Source: Fidelibacterota bacterium
GTDB taxonomy: Bacteria; Fidelibacterota; UBA2242; JAFGTP01
Assembly (NCBI GenBank): GCA_016934035.1
Contig: JAFGTP010000054.1
Location: forward strand, 1 to 64,000
Direction of reading: 5' to 3'
Length of the DNA stretch: 64,000 bases
The notes under the pieces were generated by a model, which saw nothing but the letters and a program-made list of their open reading frames with translations, had not been told where the DNA came from and made no database searches. Made by a program: the position numbers and the translations under genes. Below are positions 25,299 through 37,080 of the stretch, piece after piece (the stretch's first letter is position 1; every line of letters starts with the position of its first letter).

Positions 25299-27002
25299 AT
25301 GAAAAAATTTCTAGTTTTGTCAATTATTGTGATGTTAATAATCGGTTGCTCAGACAAACCTGGCAACGATACGCTTTTAAGATTAGGTAATAAATACTAT
25401 TCCTTATTAGATTTTTTTGAAGTTAATTCAAAAGAACAGTTTCTTAAAATTCCTGAAGAGAGTAAAATTAAACATATCGAAAACTGGTCCGAAAACCAGT
25501 TGTTTTTAAAAGCCGCTGAAGATAAAGATTATTTTAAAAATAATGAAAAAATAAAAGAAGACCTGGAAAATTATAAAAAACAGGCAGACATTAAATATTA
25601 CTTAGACCGTACAATCCTTGATTCCATTATCACTGAAAATATTCTAAAGGACTATTATGAAAAAATGGCGATAGAGGTTAATGCCTCTCATATTCTCCTT
25701 CAGCATAACGGCGTTAAACAAAATATGCAAAGAACGCGGGAAGAAGCTTTAAACCTTGCAAATATTATTACCGAAAAGGCAAGGTCTGGTGAAGATTTTG
25801 CGGCTTTGTCCAAAAAATATTCAGAAGATACCGGCTCCAAAGAAACCGGAAATCTGGGTTATTTCGGACCTGGAAAAATGGTTAAAGAATTTGAGGAAGC
25901 AGCCTTTGCAATGGATAGAAATGAAATTTCGAATCCCGTTGAAACTCAATTTGGTTTTCATATCATCAAAGTTTTAGATAAACGAAAAAAACCCGTCAAA
26001 CCTTTTAATGAAGAAAGAAGTAATATTACCAACAAACTGGTGGCTAAATATCGTGGTGAATTACAAGAAAATTACCGCAAAAAAGTTGATGAATTGAAAG
26101 AGAAATACCGGTTTGAAATAAACCAATCAATGATTGATACTTTAATTATCACAGCTCAAAAATATAAAGAGGAAAATGCAACTAAAAATATTTACGATGA
26201 AATGAATGTTATAACTGCTATTGAAATTCCCGGGCCATTAGGAAAATACGAAGGACAGGAAATCACATTAAAAGAATTCACAGAAAAATTAAAAAACACT
26301 CATATGCAACTGCCTCCAGCTTATATCAACGACAGATATTTTAAAATTGTCATGGAAAATATATACCTTTCAGAGATTTTTCTGAAAGAATTTAAAGAAA
26401 GCGGCATTCCTTATAATAATGACTATAATAAAGAGATTGACGCTTATAAAAGAAGAACAATGACTAATGAATTTAAAAAAGAATTACTTAGTACTGATAT
26501 TGACGTTACAGATGAAGAAATTCAGAATTATTATGATGAGAAAAAAAATAAAGAATTTATGAATCCGTCAAAGGCTGAAACCAGAGAGATTTTTCTTTAT
26601 GACAGTACAGAAGCAGTTAAAATACTGAAAGAAGTTTTAAAAAATCCTGATTCCTTTGATGATTTATCAAAAGAGAAAACCATGAGATATAATCAGAAAG
26701 AAAAACCCGGATATTTTGGCGAGATAACATCCTCACAATATGGTGAAATTGGAAAAATCGCCAACACAATGGATCCCAATACCATTTTTCCGGAGATAAT
26801 CAAAGCAGGAAAGGGATGGTCGATAGTAAAAGTATATGGTAAAACAGAAGCCACAGAAAAAGAACTTGATACAGTGAGGGAAACAATCAAAAGTGTCCTA
26901 ATGCAACAAAAAAAATCTTTACATGAAAAAGAGATGATTGAAAAATTAAAAAAGCAATACAAATTTAAAATTTATTGGAATTGCGTCAATATTGAGAAAT
27001 AG
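25299..27002 (+). CDS. PpiC-type peptidyl-prolyl isomerase lipoprotein, 567 aa
   Basis: A lipoprotein signal (MLIIGC, lipidated cysteine near residue 17) directs it to the periplasmic face of a membrane. A parvulin domain lies at about 127-232: ASHILLQHN, YSEDTGSKETGNLGYFGPGKM and FGFHIIKV. A second, degenerate parvulin-like segment is near 425-530 (PGYFGEITSSQYGEIGKI, then GWSIVKV). SurA-like helical regions flank them. It starts after an AAGGGAG ribosome-binding site and is followed closely by two more SurA-like genes. Together they probably chaperone outer-membrane and secreted proteins. Confidence 0.88.
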   Translation: MKKFLVLSIIVMLIIGCSDKPGNDTLLRLGNKYYSLLDFFEVNSKEQFLKIPEESKIKHIENWSENQLFLKAAEDKDYFKNNEKIKEDLENYKKQADIKYYLDRTILDSIITENILKDYYEKMAIEVNASHILLQHNGVKQNMQRTREEALNLANIITEKARSGEDFAALSKKYSEDTGSKETGNLGYFGPGKMVKEFEEAAFAMDRNEISNPVETQFGFHIIKVLDKRKKPVKPFNEERSNITNKLVAKYRGELQENYRKKVDELKEKYRFEINQSMIDTLIITAQKYKEENATKNIYDEMNVITAIEIPGPLGKYEGQEITLKEFTEKLKNTHMQLPPAYINDRYFKIVMENIYLSEIFLKEFKESGIPYNNDYNKEIDAYKRRTMTNEFKKELLSTDIDVTDEEIQNYYDEKKNKEFMNPSKAETREIFLYDSTEAVKILKEVLKNPDSFDDLSKEKTMRYNQKEKPGYFGEITSSQYGEIGKIANTMDPNTIFPEIIKAGKGWSIVKVYGKTEATEKELDTVRETIKSVLMQQKKSLHEKEMIEKLKKQYKFKIYWNCVNIEK

Positions 27003-27005
27003 TTC

Positions 27006-27827
27006 ATGAAAAAGACTATCTTTATATTGATTTCAATATTCCTTCTGACAGGTTGCCATAAGAAAAATAAAGGCTATCAATACATAGCCAGAGTTGATGA
27101 CTCATTTTTAACTCAAGAAGAGTTGTTGGAAATGATTGAAAGAAAAACTACGGGTGGAATAAAAGAAGAAAACTTTATCAATTCAATCATCACTGATTGG
27201 GTGAAAGATGAAATTATTTTTCAGAAAGCAAAAAAAGAACATTTTGACAAAGATAAAAATATTAAAAATAAGGTTGAAGATTATTGCAGATCGCTAGTAA
27301 TTGATGAGTACTTAAAAAATCATTTTCAATCAACCGTTACAATCAGTAATAAAGAGATAGAGGATTTTTATGAGTCCAACAAAGAAAGTTTCCTTCTTGA
27401 AAAAGATGCATTGAAAATTTCTCATATCTTTGTTGAAGATTACAATGATGCAAATATTATAAAATCAACACTTCAATCGATCAATATCAAAGATAAAAAA
27501 GAACTTTATAAAAAATATAAATTTGAAACAAGAATCATCAAAAAAGGTGAAGTTGTAAAAGATATTAATACAGAATTGTTTGAGAGAAGCACCTTAAGAA
27601 TTGTAGGACCAGTTTCCTCGAATTATGGGTTTCATATTATTGAAATATTGGAACAGTTTAAAAATGGAGAGTATTTGCCGCTTGATGCAGTCAGAGATGA
27701 TATTTATGAAATACTGATGCAGCAAAAAAATAAATCCGAATACATCGTATTTACTGATTCAATTATTTCCATAGCGGATTTTGAGATAAAAAAAGAAAAA
27801 TTAGAACAGGTAGTAAAGAGTAAATAA
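27006..27827 (+). CDS. SurA/PpiC-like lipoprotein with degenerate parvulin domain, 273 aa
   Basis: The signal LLTGC (cysteine 17) marks a lipoprotein. The N-terminal SurA-like helical part (about 25-120) is followed by a parvulin-like segment (about 130-225) with KISHIFVED and SSNYGFHIIEIL. The central catalytic loop found in the neighbours (SxDxGSxxxGGxLG) is lost, so it is likely a chaperone without isomerase activity. It begins four bases after the previous gene, and its stop overlaps the next start by one base. Confidence 0.82.
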   Translation: MKKTIFILISIFLLTGCHKKNKGYQYIARVDDSFLTQEELLEMIERKTTGGIKEENFINSIITDWVKDEIIFQKAKKEHFDKDKNIKNKVEDYCRSLVIDEYLKNHFQSTVTISNKEIEDFYESNKESFLLEKDALKISHIFVEDYNDANIIKSTLQSINIKDKKELYKKYKFETRIIKKGEVVKDINTELFERSTLRIVGPVSSNYGFHIIEILEQFKNGEYLPLDAVRDDIYEILMQQKNKSEYIVFTDSIISIADFEIKKEKLEQVVKSK

Positions 27828-29077
27828 TGAAAAAAAGATTTATAACAATATTTTTAATTGTAATACTTTGCATGGGCCAGGAAATTATTGACGGAATTGC
27901 CGCGATTGTCGGTGACCATGTGATTTTAAAAAGCGATGTGGAGCAATATGCAAGAATGGCAGCCAGCCAATACCGGATTAACCCTTATTCTCAACAGGAA
28001 AAATACCAGGCTCTAAAAGAGACTGCACTTCAAAATTTGATTGATGAAAAAATATTATTGGAGCAGGCTAAAATTGAATCCATTGAAGTAAAAGACAGAA
28101 ATGTCGAACAAATGTTGGAACAACAAATGCAGGCGATGATTACTCAGGCGGGTGGTGAAGATAAAGTTGTGGAAATTATGGGAAAATCAATTTCAGAAGT
28201 AAAAAAAGAATACAGGGAAATTGTACGAAACCGATTGATTGTTCAAAGCCTGCAACAAACAAAATTTTCAGATATAATTATTTCAAGAAGAGAAGTAGAA
28301 AAATTTAAGATAGAATACAAAGACTCTTTACCGGAAATTCCACCAAGCATTGATTTTAGTCATATTTTAATAAAACCAAAATTTGGAGATGATGAGACAA
28401 CGGTCGCAAAAAAATTAATCGATTCGCTTTATACAGTAATTAAAAATGGATCTGATTTTGGACAATTGGCTATAAAATTTTCTCAGGATTTTAATTCAGC
28501 TAAAATGGGTGGTGAATTGGGATTTATTGAACGTGGAAATTTGGTAAAATCCTTTGAAGAAGCCGCTTTTAAATTGGAACCTGGAGAAATCAGTGAGGTA
28601 GTAAAATCTGTTTTTGGTTATCATATCATTCAAATGATTGAAAGAAAAGGTGAAAAAATAAATGTACGTCATATATTAATCCAGGAAGAAATATCAGATA
28701 AAAATATCGATACAGCAAGAGAAAAAGCCATTGAAGTATATGATGAGATTTTAGATCAAAAAATAAGTTTTGATTCAGCTGCCGTAAAATATAGTGATGA
28801 TGTGGACCTTGAAAAAACGAAAGGACGAATTAGTCGTATTCCAAGAAATCAAATTGAAAACCCTGAATTTATCAGGGTGCTGGATACATTAAACACAGGT
28901 GAGATTAGCCACGTCTTTAAGACAGATCAAGGATTTCATATCATCCGGCTTAACAATATTTATGATGATACTTATCTAACCTTGGAAAACTGGGCACAAG
29001 AAATTAAAAAACAGCAGATTTATAATGAATGGGTTGAGGAGTTGCGAAAAAATTTCACGATAGAAATTAGAAATTAA
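27827..29077 (+). CDS. surA: SurA-type periplasmic chaperone with two parvulin domains
   Basis: After a signal peptide (about 1-18) the protein opens with EIIDGIAAIVGDHVILKSDV, the classic SurA start. The N-terminal helical chaperone domain runs to about 165. Parvulin domain 1 (about 175-275) has FSHILIKPKFGDDE, SAKMGGELGFIERG and FGYHIIQM. Parvulin domain 2 (about 282-375) has VRHILIQEEI and QGFHIIRL. A short C-terminal helix returns to the chaperone fold. The length of 416 matches SurA (428 in E. coli). It is the last gene before the oriC candidate. Confidence 0.92.
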   Translation: MKKRFITIFLIVILCMGQEIIDGIAAIVGDHVILKSDVEQYARMAASQYRINPYSQQEKYQALKETALQNLIDEKILLEQAKIESIEVKDRNVEQMLEQQMQAMITQAGGEDKVVEIMGKSISEVKKEYREIVRNRLIVQSLQQTKFSDIIISRREVEKFKIEYKDSLPEIPPSIDFSHILIKPKFGDDETTVAKKLIDSLYTVIKNGSDFGQLAIKFSQDFNSAKMGGELGFIERGNLVKSFEEAAFKLEPGEISEVVKSVFGYHIIQMIERKGEKINVRHILIQEEISDKNIDTAREKAIEVYDEILDQKISFDSAAVKYSDDVDLEKTKGRISRIPRNQIENPEFIRVLDTLNTGEISHVFKTDQGFHIIRLNNIYDDTYLTLENWAQEIKKQQIYNEWVEELRKNFTIEIRN

Positions 29078-29374
29078 CAGAGTTATAAACAAGGTGTGAA
29101 TCAAATGTGGAAATCATTGGTTACGTTAACAGATTCAAACATTTTAATAAAGCGTGCAATAGATGTGCATATTCATTCAAAATTTATTCACACTTTTTTA
29201 AACATTGTCAATACTTATATTTCGACGATGAATTCAAAGTTATCAACAAGTCAACAGTATAATATAAGTAAAAAGCTTTTTATTCAAATAAATTAACTAA
29301 TATTTATATCTTGTTTTGATTTTTGATTTTAATTAAAATACTTTCAATCAAAATTTCGAAATAAAGGAGAGATC
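29078..29374. other. Candidate replication origin (oriC) upstream of dnaN
   Basis: This 297-bp AT-rich gap holds five DnaA-box-like 9-mers. TTATTCACA (29184-29192) is a perfect match to TTATNCACA. Matches with one mismatch lie at 29083-29091, 29095-29103 (reverse), 29164-29172 (reverse) and 29240-29248. The last 100 bases before dnaN are almost pure A/T (for example around 29295-29345), suitable for duplex unwinding. It precedes dnaN-recF-gyrB-gyrA, the usual companions of oriC. Hand counts of single 60-base lines show C excess on the plus strand at 18-22 kb and G excess at 28-35 kb, consistent with an origin here. A 66-codon frame inside it is not credible as a gene. Confidence 0.68.
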
Positions 29375-30493
29375 ATGCATTTTTCAGCTGAGCGAGCCAT
29401 ATTAAACGAAAATATTAAAAAAATATCCAAAGTAGTGCCATCCAGAACAACGATGCCAATTTTGGAAAGTATTCTATTTACCCTGGAAGGTGATGAACTT
29501 CAGTTAAGGGCCACTGATTTAAACGTTTCAATGAAAATGGTTCTGGAAGTTGATGGAATTCAGGACGGGACTATTGCTGTTCCTGCTACCATACTGCAAC
29601 AGATTGTAAACCAAATTGATGAAGATAAAATCCAACTGAAATCCGAAGAAGATGGAAGGGTTAAAATTATTTCCAAAAAGGGCCATTATGACATTAATGG
29701 CAGACCTGCTGAAGAATTTCCATCAATTCCGGTTATATTAAATTCGAATACCATTGAAATTAACAAAGAAATTCTTAACAGGATGATTCGTAAGTCCATC
29801 ATTGCGGTTGGCAGAGATGAACTGAAACCAGCACTTTTAGGAGTTTTGTGTGAAGTTAAAAGAAATGAAATTAAATTTGTGGCAACAGATGTTCATAAAT
29901 TTGTTGCTATCAAAAATACCAATTTCACTTCCGAAGATTTTGAAGGATCAGTGATTATTCCGGAAAGATTTTTAAGTTTGCTCTTAGGGTACCTGAGCGG
30001 TGACGGATCTTTGAAAATCGAAATCGGAGAGAACCATATTAAGGTTGAATTGGACAATTATTTAATCTATTCCAGATTAATCAATGAGCAATATCCGGAT
30101 TATGAATCGGTAATACCTTATGATAATGATAAAGTAGCAGTTATCGATACAGTAGAAATGTCATCGACTTTGAAAAGAGTTTCGATCTTTTCAAACCAAA
30201 AAACCAAACAGATATCGTTAAAAATACAAAAGGATAAATCAATCATATCAACCCTGAGTTATGAGAATTACTCCAGCGCTGAAGAAGAAGTGAAAATTGA
30301 CTATTCGGCGGAAGATATCGAGTTGGGGTTTAACGCTGAATACTTCATTCAGTTGTTGGATAATATCGATACAGTGAATGCAGTTTTAAAAATGGATACA
30401 CCTCTGAGTCCAAATCTTTTATTGCCTGAAGAACAATTGGAAGATGAAGAACTATTAATGATCATTATGCCAATTCGATTGGAAAATAGTTAA
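29375..30493 (+). CDS. dnaN: DNA polymerase III sliding clamp (beta subunit)
   Basis: The 372-residue protein starts MHFSAERAILNENIKKISKVVPSRTT. It shows three clamp repeats and ends in LLMIIMPIRL, matching the conserved C-terminal MPMRL-type motif of bacterial beta clamps. AAAGGAGAG precedes the ATG at 29375. It follows the oriC candidate and precedes recF by 23 bases, the standard order. dnaA is not upstream, which is unusual for this gene. Confidence 0.97.
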   Translation: MHFSAERAILNENIKKISKVVPSRTTMPILESILFTLEGDELQLRATDLNVSMKMVLEVDGIQDGTIAVPATILQQIVNQIDEDKIQLKSEEDGRVKIISKKGHYDINGRPAEEFPSIPVILNSNTIEINKEILNRMIRKSIIAVGRDELKPALLGVLCEVKRNEIKFVATDVHKFVAIKNTNFTSEDFEGSVIIPERFLSLLLGYLSGDGSLKIEIGENHIKVELDNYLIYSRLINEQYPDYESVIPYDNDKVAVIDTVEMSSTLKRVSIFSNQKTKQISLKIQKDKSIISTLSYENYSSAEEEVKIDYSAEDIELGFNAEYFIQLLDNIDTVNAVLKMDTPLSPNLLLPEEQLEDEELLMIIMPIRLENS

Positions 30494-30516
30494 AAATCAT
30501 CAGCTGAATATTATTA

Positions 30517-31623
30517 ATGTTTATCCATAAAATTTTGCTGAAAAATTTTCGAAATTTTTCAGATTCAGAATTTCTCTTCAAAAATAATCTTAATTTCATA
30601 CTTGGAAAAAATGGAGCCGGTAAAACCTCAATACTGGAGGCCATCCATTATTTGGCTTTTTCTAAAAGTTTTCGGACCAACAGCGATAATGAGGCAATTA
30701 AAAATGAATCTGAATATTTCCAGATTTTTGGAGACTTCACCAATACCGAAAAAGATTATCGGGTAAACCTTAATTATGTGAAAAAGGAAGGTAAACGAAT
30801 TATTATTAACAATGCGCCATTGGAAAAGATGAAAGAAATTGTCGGAAAATTTCCAGTGGTCAGTCTATCACCGGACAACGAAAAAATCACAAAGGGTTCT
30901 CCGTTAGAAAGAAGAATTTTTATTGATAAAATATTATCCCAATCAGACCACGAATATTTTGAAAATTTGATTAAATATAACAGATCTTTAAAAAATCGTA
31001 ACCGGTTATTGAAACAGAGTAAAGAACAAAAAAAATTTATCTACGATATTCTTTTTGAAAGCCTTGATGAGTTATTAATTCAGGATGCTTTTAAACTGGT
31101 TCAGAAGCGGAAAAATTTTCTAAAAGAGTATAATACAATATTTCAGGATGAAATAAAAAAAGTATCCCATTTTAATTATCATTGCCAATTAAAAATTAAA
31201 TCCAAAACTCCAATTGATGATGAAAATTTTTATCAAAATTATCGCAATAAATTAAAGGAAAAAATCCTAAAAGATATTATATTAAGCAGAACATCATATG
31301 GCCCGCATTTGGATAATATTGATGTGTATTTTGATAATAAAGAGATAAAAAAAGTAGCATCGCAGGGCGAGCATAAAATTGTGCTAATTGCGCTTAAAAT
31401 GGCTGAGGGTAAATATCTGCAAAAAAAACTTAATGTAACTGTTATTTATCTGCTGGATGATTTATTTGCGCTCCTGGATTCAGACCATTGTGTAAGGACG
31501 ATTGATGAAATTAGTAATGATAATCAAACTATTGTTACTTCAACCAGTCTTGACCATCTGGAGCAGGAAAAAGAAAGATTAAAAAATTACGATTACGGGA
31601 TCATTCAATTAAATGGAATTTAA
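30517..31623 (+). CDS. recF: DNA replication and repair protein RecF
   Basis: The 368-residue SMC-like ATPase has Walker A GKNGAGKTS (30-38), the signature region ASQGEHKIVLIALKMAEG (about 285-302) and Walker B VIYLLDDLFALLD (about 311-323). It loads RecA at gapped DNA with RecO and RecR. The start at 30517 gives MFIHKILLKNFRNFSD, the typical beginning. It lies between dnaN and a dciA-like gene in the origin operon. Confidence 0.96.
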   Translation: MFIHKILLKNFRNFSDSEFLFKNNLNFILGKNGAGKTSILEAIHYLAFSKSFRTNSDNEAIKNESEYFQIFGDFTNTEKDYRVNLNYVKKEGKRIIINNAPLEKMKEIVGKFPVVSLSPDNEKITKGSPLERRIFIDKILSQSDHEYFENLIKYNRSLKNRNRLLKQSKEQKKFIYDILFESLDELLIQDAFKLVQKRKNFLKEYNTIFQDEIKKVSHFNYHCQLKIKSKTPIDDENFYQNYRNKLKEKILKDIILSRTSYGPHLDNIDVYFDNKEIKKVASQGEHKIVLIALKMAEGKYLQKKLNVTVIYLLDDLFALLDSDHCVRTIDEISNDNQTIVTSTSLDHLEQEKERLKNYDYGIIQLNGI

Positions 31624-31629
31624 AAATTC

Positions 31630-31908
31630 ATGTCAGGACCTATAAATAACATTTTTGAAAAATTGATTAAAAGATATGGTATTGAGTCTGAGGTAAGACA
31701 GCATGAGGCTTTGTTTATATGGGAAAAAGTGGTTGGGGAAAGTATTGCAAGGCATTCCAAAGCAAAAAAAATTTCCTATGGTAAATTGATTGTTCATGTT
31801 GATTCTCCAGTCTGGAGAAATGAATTGATATTTCAGAAATCTGAAATTTTGAATAAAATCAATCATTTACTAAAAGGCACAAACATAACAGATATTATAT
31901 TAAGATAA
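31630..31908 (+). CDS. DUF721/DciA-family protein
   Basis: The 92-residue protein belongs to the DUF721 family, whose DciA members recruit the replicative helicase in bacteria without DnaC or DnaI. Features are the helical LIKRYGIESEVRQHEALFIW, the conserved W-x-x-V-V-G segment (WEKVVGESIARHS) and GKLIVHVDSPVWRNELIF followed by a final KIN helix. Its place between recF and gyrB is typical of DciA. A role in helicase loading is inferred from family and context. The gene starts six bases after recF. Confidence 0.88.
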   Translation: MSGPINNIFEKLIKRYGIESEVRQHEALFIWEKVVGESIARHSKAKKISYGKLIVHVDSPVWRNELIFQKSEILNKINHLLKGTNITDIILR

Positions 31909-31912
31909 ATAA

Positions 31913-33847
<1,935 letters not shown>

Positions 33848-33849
33848 TT

Positions 33850-36366
33850 ATGGAAAAAAATAAATTGGAATTTGAAGATCAGAGAATTTTAAAAGTTGAC
33901 ATCGAAGATGAAATGAAAACCGCTTATCTCGATTATTCCATGTCGGTGATTGTTTCACGAGCTTTACCCGATGTGCGCGATGGACTGAAACCGGTCCATA
34001 GAAGAATTATGTTTGGCATGTCAGAGCTCAACCTCACTTATCAAAGAGCCCCTAAAAAATGTGCCAGAATTGTGGGAGAAGTTTTAGGTAAATACCATCC
34101 TCATGGGGACTCTTCGGTTTACGATGCTTTAGTGAGAATGGCCCAGGATTTTTCCATGCGCTATCCCCTGGTTCAGGGACAAGGTAACTTTGGATCAATC
34201 GATGGTGATAGTGCCGCTGCCATGAGATATACCGAAGCCAGAATGGCCAAAATATCCAAAGAACTATTGGCAGATATTGAAAAAGAAACTGTTGATTTTT
34301 CTCCTAATTTTGATGAAACCCTGATGGAACCCAATGTCCTTCCGGCTCGTGTACCCTTTTTATTGACCAATGGATCCAGTGGTATTGCAGTAGGTATGGC
34401 CACAAACATTCCACCTCACAACCTGACAGAGGTGGTTGATGCAACCATCTATCAGATTGATCATCCGGATTGTGAAATAGAAGAACTAATGACCTTTGTC
34501 AAAGGCCCTGATTTTCCGACAGCTGGTATCATCATGGGTAAAGGCAGTATTAAAGAAGCCTATGAGACTGGAAAAGGAATCATCAAAATCCGTGGTCGGG
34601 CTGAAATAGATGAAATGAAAAACGGCAAAATGCGGATTATCATAACCGAATTGCCTTATCAGGTCAACAAAGCAAAATTAATCAAAACCATCGCAGACTT
34701 GGTAAAAAATAAAATCATCGACGGAATTACCGATCTTCGGGATGAATCTGGCAGATCGGGTATTCGGGTTGTTCTGGAACTTCGGAAAAATATTTACCCG
34801 GAAGTTATTTTGAACCAGCTCTACAGTCACACACAGTTGGAAGAGTCTTTTGGAATTAATCTCCTTGCCTTAGTCAAAGGCGTACCCAAAAGATTAAATC
34901 TGAAACAGGTTTTGACAAATTTTATTGAATTCAGACATGAAGTAATTGTCAAAAGAACGATTTTTGACCTCAACAAAGCCGAAGCCAAGGCCCACATTCT
35001 TGAAGGTTTAAAAATTGCGCTTGAAAATATTGATGAAGTCATCAAAATCATTCGCGGGTCAAAGAATCCTGAAGATGCCAAAGAACAACTGATTGCAACC
35101 TTCAATTTATCGGAACTCCAGTCTAAAGCCATTCTGGATATGCGTTTGCAAAAATTAACTTCCCTGGAAGTTGAAAAAGTAATCGAAGAATACAATGAAG
35201 TCATGAAATTAATCGAAAGATTAAAGTTTATCCTGGCCAACGTATCGGAACAATATAAAATCATAAAAGATGAAATGATAGAAATTCGTGATACTTATGG
35301 AGATAAAAGATTGACTGAGATTACTGCCGATTCTTCAGACTTTTCCATAGAAGATATGATTGCAGAAGAGGATATGGTAATCACAATATCAGACAGCGGT
35401 TTTATCAAAAGAAGTCCGATAATTGACTATAAAAAACAGAAGCGTGGTGGTCGTGGTACTCGTGGGGCAATGACTAAAAATGACGACTTTATTAAAGATA
35501 TTTTTATTGCCAGCACCCATGATTACATCCTTTTCCTGACCAATAAAGGGCGTTGTTATTGGCTGAAGGTTCATGAAATTCCTTTGGGAGGAAGAAATAC
35601 CCGCGGAAGAGCAGTGGTCAATCTGATCCAGGTCAAACCCGGCGAAGTGGTTAAAAGTTTTATTAGCACTCGGGATTTTCCTGATGATAAATACATGGTT
35701 ATTGCCACTAAAGAAGGATTGGTCAAAAAAACTGAATTATCAAAATTCAGTAAACCCAGAGTTACTGGAATTCAGGCAATTGGCTTAAAAGATGGTGACG
35801 AAATCGTAAATGCCGCAATCACTGACGGTGATCATTATATCATTCTAGGCAGTTCCTATGGAAAATCCATCAAATTTCACGAAAGGGATTGCCGTCCTAT
35901 GGGAAGGTCGGCTTTCGGAGTTCGTGGTATTCGGCTGGTAGGAAAAGGTAATATTGTTGTGGAAATGGTTGCCACTCAAGGAGAAGAAGGTACACTTCTG
36001 GCGATTTGTGAAAACGGTTTCGGCAAAAGAACAGCGATTGAAGATTATCCGGTCATCAAACGTGGTGGCGTCGGTGTTATAACGATAAAAACATCCATCA
36101 GAAATGGCAAAATGTTATCATTATTAAAAGTTAATGATGAAGATGACCTGATGATTATTACCCAAAATGGAGTTCTCATACGTTTAGGTGTCTCTACCAT
36201 TCGATCCATTGCCCGTAATACCCAGGGAGTCAAGTTAATCAAACTTGATGACGACGATGCAATCTCAGCCGTGACCCGTGTTGCCCGTGATGATGATGGT
36301 GAAGATGATTTTGACAATGAAAACGGTGTGGAGCAGGAGGAAATTGAACCTGAAAATGAGGAATAA
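33850..36366 (+). CDS. gyrA: DNA gyrase subunit A
   Basis: The 838-residue subunit carries the breakage-reunion domain, with [17 protein letters not shown], the quinolone-region block [18 protein letters not shown] and the catalytic tyrosine Y127 in [10 protein letters not shown]. The C-terminal beta-pinwheel includes the GyrA-box [10 protein letters not shown] (about 532-541), which marks true gyrase rather than topoisomerase IV. The tail is highly acidic ([13 protein letters not shown]). It is followed within five bases by yggT. Confidence 0.98.
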   Translation: MEKNKLEFEDQRILKVDIEDEMKTAYLDYSMSVIVSRALPDVRDGLKPVHRRIMFGMSELNLTYQRAPKKCARIVGEVLGKYHPHGDSSVYDALVRMAQDFSMRYPLVQGQGNFGSIDGDSAAAMRYTEARMAKISKELLADIEKETVDFSPNFDETLMEPNVLPARVPFLLTNGSSGIAVGMATNIPPHNLTEVVDATIYQIDHPDCEIEELMTFVKGPDFPTAGIIMGKGSIKEAYETGKGIIKIRGRAEIDEMKNGKMRIIITELPYQVNKAKLIKTIADLVKNKIIDGITDLRDESGRSGIRVVLELRKNIYPEVILNQLYSHTQLEESFGINLLALVKGVPKRLNLKQVLTNFIEFRHEVIVKRTIFDLNKAEAKAHILEGLKIALENIDEVIKIIRGSKNPEDAKEQLIATFNLSELQSKAILDMRLQKLTSLEVEKVIEEYNEVMKLIERLKFILANVSEQYKIIKDEMIEIRDTYGDKRLTEITADSSDFSIEDMIAEEDMVITISDSGFIKRSPIIDYKKQKRGGRGTRGAMTKNDDFIKDIFIASTHDYILFLTNKGRCYWLKVHEIPLGGRNTRGRAVVNLIQVKPGEVVKSFISTRDFPDDKYMVIATKEGLVKKTELSKFSKPRVTGIQAIGLKDGDEIVNAAITDGDHYIILGSSYGKSIKFHERDCRPMGRSAFGVRGIRLVGKGNIVVEMVATQGEEGTLLAICENGFGKRTAIEDYPVIKRGGVGVITIKTSIRNGKMLSLLKVNDEDDLMIITQNGVLIRLGVSTIRSIARNTQGVKLIKLDDDDAISAVTRVARDDDGEDDFDNENGVEQEEIEPENEE

Positions 36367-36370
36367 CTAA

Positions 36371-36667
36371 ATGTTTATAATCGGATATCTGTTTGTCTCC
36401 GTTGCAAAGATTTTATCCCTTGTCATCAATATTTACATCATTTTGATTATTATTGATAGTATTCTTTCCTGGCTGAAAATAAATAATTATAATGAATACA
36501 GCCGGTTTGTCGGACATTTAGTGGATCCCTATTTGAATACACTCAGACAATTGATTCCCCGTTTTTCAACAGTAGATTTGACACCATTTTTTGGAATTTT
36601 AATTTTATATTTTACCGATGAATTTTTAGTAAATATCATAAAAGAAATTGGGATCATGTTTTTATGA
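36371..36667 (+). CDS. yggT: YggT-family membrane protein
   Basis: The 98-residue protein has two hydrophobic segments (about 5-32 and 74-97) separated by SWLKINNYNEYSRFVGHLVDPYLNTLRQLIP, which contains the family's conserved DP-x-L-x-P-like block. YggT proteins are linked to cell-envelope integrity and membrane organisation in several phyla, but the mechanism is unclear. It overlaps the next gene by four bases (ATGA), so it is translationally coupled to it. Confidence 0.9.
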   Translation: MFIIGYLFVSVAKILSLVINIYIILIIIDSILSWLKINNYNEYSRFVGHLVDPYLNTLRQLIPRFSTVDLTPFFGILILYFTDEFLVNIIKEIGIMFL

Positions 36668-37080
36668 GAGACTATAATTTTAAGTATAAAAAAGAAGTCA
36701 TGGATCATATCAATACAATAGCCGAAGAATATAGAAAACTGGTAGACCAGGCTGATATTAATGCAATACATGCCTATAATGAGCTGGAAAATATTGATGA
36801 GGTGACGCAGGAACAAATACTCTCTGACGCCATTGATGAAACGGATCAAATCATGTTTCAGGTCGAAGACGCCAATGGCTCGGATTTTATATTTTCCGAA
36901 AAAGAAATTGAGGAAATAGAAAACATCATTGTGACCTCAAGACTGGACAGGGGTATATTGATTGAGCAGGTTAAATATATAAAAAATAAAAACCTGGAAC
37001 TTGAAAAATACCTGGATTATAAAAAATACAGGCTGAAGGCCAAAAATGAAAAAATTCGTCAAAAATCTATCGAAGAATGA
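36664..37080 (+). CDS. Hypothetical acidic coiled-coil protein, 138 aa
   Basis: The protein is not recognised. It is almost wholly helical and highly charged, with no membrane segment or cysteine. An N-terminal helix (about 1-60) and a C-terminal basic helix (about 98-138: EQVKYIKNKNLELEKYLDYK) suggest a coiled coil. Its start overlaps yggT by four bases, and its end overlaps the purine-nucleoside-phosphorylase-like gene by 35 bases, so the three are co-translated. The position next to yggT is reminiscent of DivIVA- or septum-linked genes, but sequence gives no support for that assignment. Confidence 0.7.
   Translation: MRDYNFKYKKEVMDHINTIAEEYRKLVDQADINAIHAYNELENIDEVTQEQILSDAIDETDQIMFQVEDANGSDFIFSEKEIEEIENIIVTSRLDRGILIEQVKYIKNKNLELEKYLDYKKYRLKAKNEKIRQKSIEE

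Noticed and set aside
29096..29296. 66-codon frame inside the gap before dnaN
   Set aside because: GTG start, no ribosome-binding site, and its bases coincide with the DnaA-box cluster. The composition looks non-coding.
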